A stretch of DNA of 41,503 nucleotides from Flavobacterium terrigena. GTDB lineage: Bacteria > Bacteroidota > Bacteroidia > Flavobacteriales > Flavobacteriaceae. Position numbers and translations under genes: made by a program. Numbering within the stretch: position 1 is the first letter of the stretch; each line of letters opens with the position of its first letter. The stretch spans positions 1 through 41,503 of the forward strand of contig NZ_FNYA01000011.1 of assembly GCF_900108955.1 (NCBI RefSeq). The letters run 5' to 3'. Under the pieces are notes generated by a model that saw only the letters and a list, made by a program, of their open reading frames with translations, did not search any database and was not told where the DNA came from. Shown here one piece after another: positions 41,429 through 41,503 of the stretch.

Positions 41429-41503
41429 ACAACAGCGCACAACAGCGGTTAACCGCAATCCTGCCCAAAAAGGCAGCACTGCGGTTAGCCGCAAAACGTT
41501 GTA
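41429..41503 (+). repeat. attC-like recombination element at window edge
   Basis: ACAACAGCG occurs twice in a row (41429-41437 and 41439-41447). From the second copy the order is ACAAC (41439-41443), a left arm 41445-41465 beginning with the perfect palindrome GCGGTTAACCGC, loop CAAAAA, a right arm 41472-41492 ending GCGGTTAGCCGC, and GTTGT (41498-41502). The arms pair at 18 of 21 positions. Outer AAC/GTT triplets flanking an imperfect self-complementary core are the hallmark of integron attC sites. The left flank GCACAAC fits the RYYYAAC consensus except at one position. The window ends one base after the site. Confidence 0.55.

Larger units (their letters stand above)
40971..41503. other. 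Gene-free stretch behind the recombinase (putative first cassette)
   Basis: 533 bases with no convincing gene. The first 99 bases are the paired hairpin repeats. From GTTGTACGC (41064) to GTTGTA (41498-41503) runs a 434-base unit bounded by the same core sequence. It holds an inverted repeat CAAGCCTT (41160-41167) / AAGGCTTG (41214-41221) and one 33-codon frame (41143-41244) that lacks any recognisable motif. The unit may be a non-coding or decayed cassette. Confidence 0.5.

Overview
The window looks like chromosomal DNA from a low-GC member of the Bacteroidota, most likely a Flavobacteriaceae (Flavobacterium-like) species. The evidence is the repeated TAnnTTTG-type -7 promoter element, the near absence of Shine-Dalgarno sequences, the order udk - ftsB/divIC-like gene - mutA - mutB, the 58-residue CAL67264-type membrane protein upstream of ettA, and bshB1. 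The tRNA genes also carry no encoded CCA end. Both window ends fall in repeat-like DNA, so this may be a whole contig broken at repeats; that is inference.

Layout. 1-430: tRNA-Pro(TGG) with its terminator, then a small GIY-YIG nuclease gene, all on the minus strand. 507-5352: plus-strand run of uridine kinase, FtsB/DivIC-like divisome protein and the two methylmalonyl-CoA mutase subunits, with a small membrane protein between the subunits. 5464-10679: an AT-rich island holding a complete restriction-modification system: controller (C) protein, cytosine-5 methyltransferase, McrB-like motor and LlaJI/McrC-like nuclease. All four genes overlap end to start. 10749-13659: a TPR protein and an RtcB-PrfH repair pair on the minus strand, separated by a 144-bp tandem repeat. 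14033-17515: methionine aminotransferase-like enzyme, LpxD and XerD. 17596-21820: iron- or metal-uptake-like operon (small Cys-motif protein, TonB-dependent receptor, PepSY membrane protein). 21870-24258: tRNA-His and a minus-strand operon of hotdog thioesterase, isochorismate synthase and BshB1. 24321-29646: beta-helix lipoprotein and PurL. 29717-36248: two hybrid TPR histidine kinases of the same design flanking EttA and the CAL67264 protein. 36394-39826: HolA, an HsdR_N-like nuclease-fold protein, a family-2 glycosyltransferase and an OmpA-type lipoprotein. 39876-41503: a tyrosine recombinase with its own promoter, followed by 533 bases without a convincing gene.

That last 533-base stretch is the most interesting part. 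Directly behind the recombinase lie two hairpin repeat units with a 43-bp period. They end in a TACAA-G-TTGTA palindrome. About 430 bases further on, at the window edge, is an attC-like element: ACAAC, two 21-bp imperfect complementary arms, GTTGT. This is the architecture expected for the first cassette of an integron-like system, with the recombination platform on the 3' side of its integrase. The recombinase is not a canonical IntI by anything visible here, so the reading is a hypothesis.

Several interspersed palindromic or mosaic repeats occur between genes: two divergent copies of a TAGCC..AGCGG / AGCGGA element, a GTCATTGCGAG-type repeat, the 144-bp tandem, and a 19-bp inverted-repeat element.
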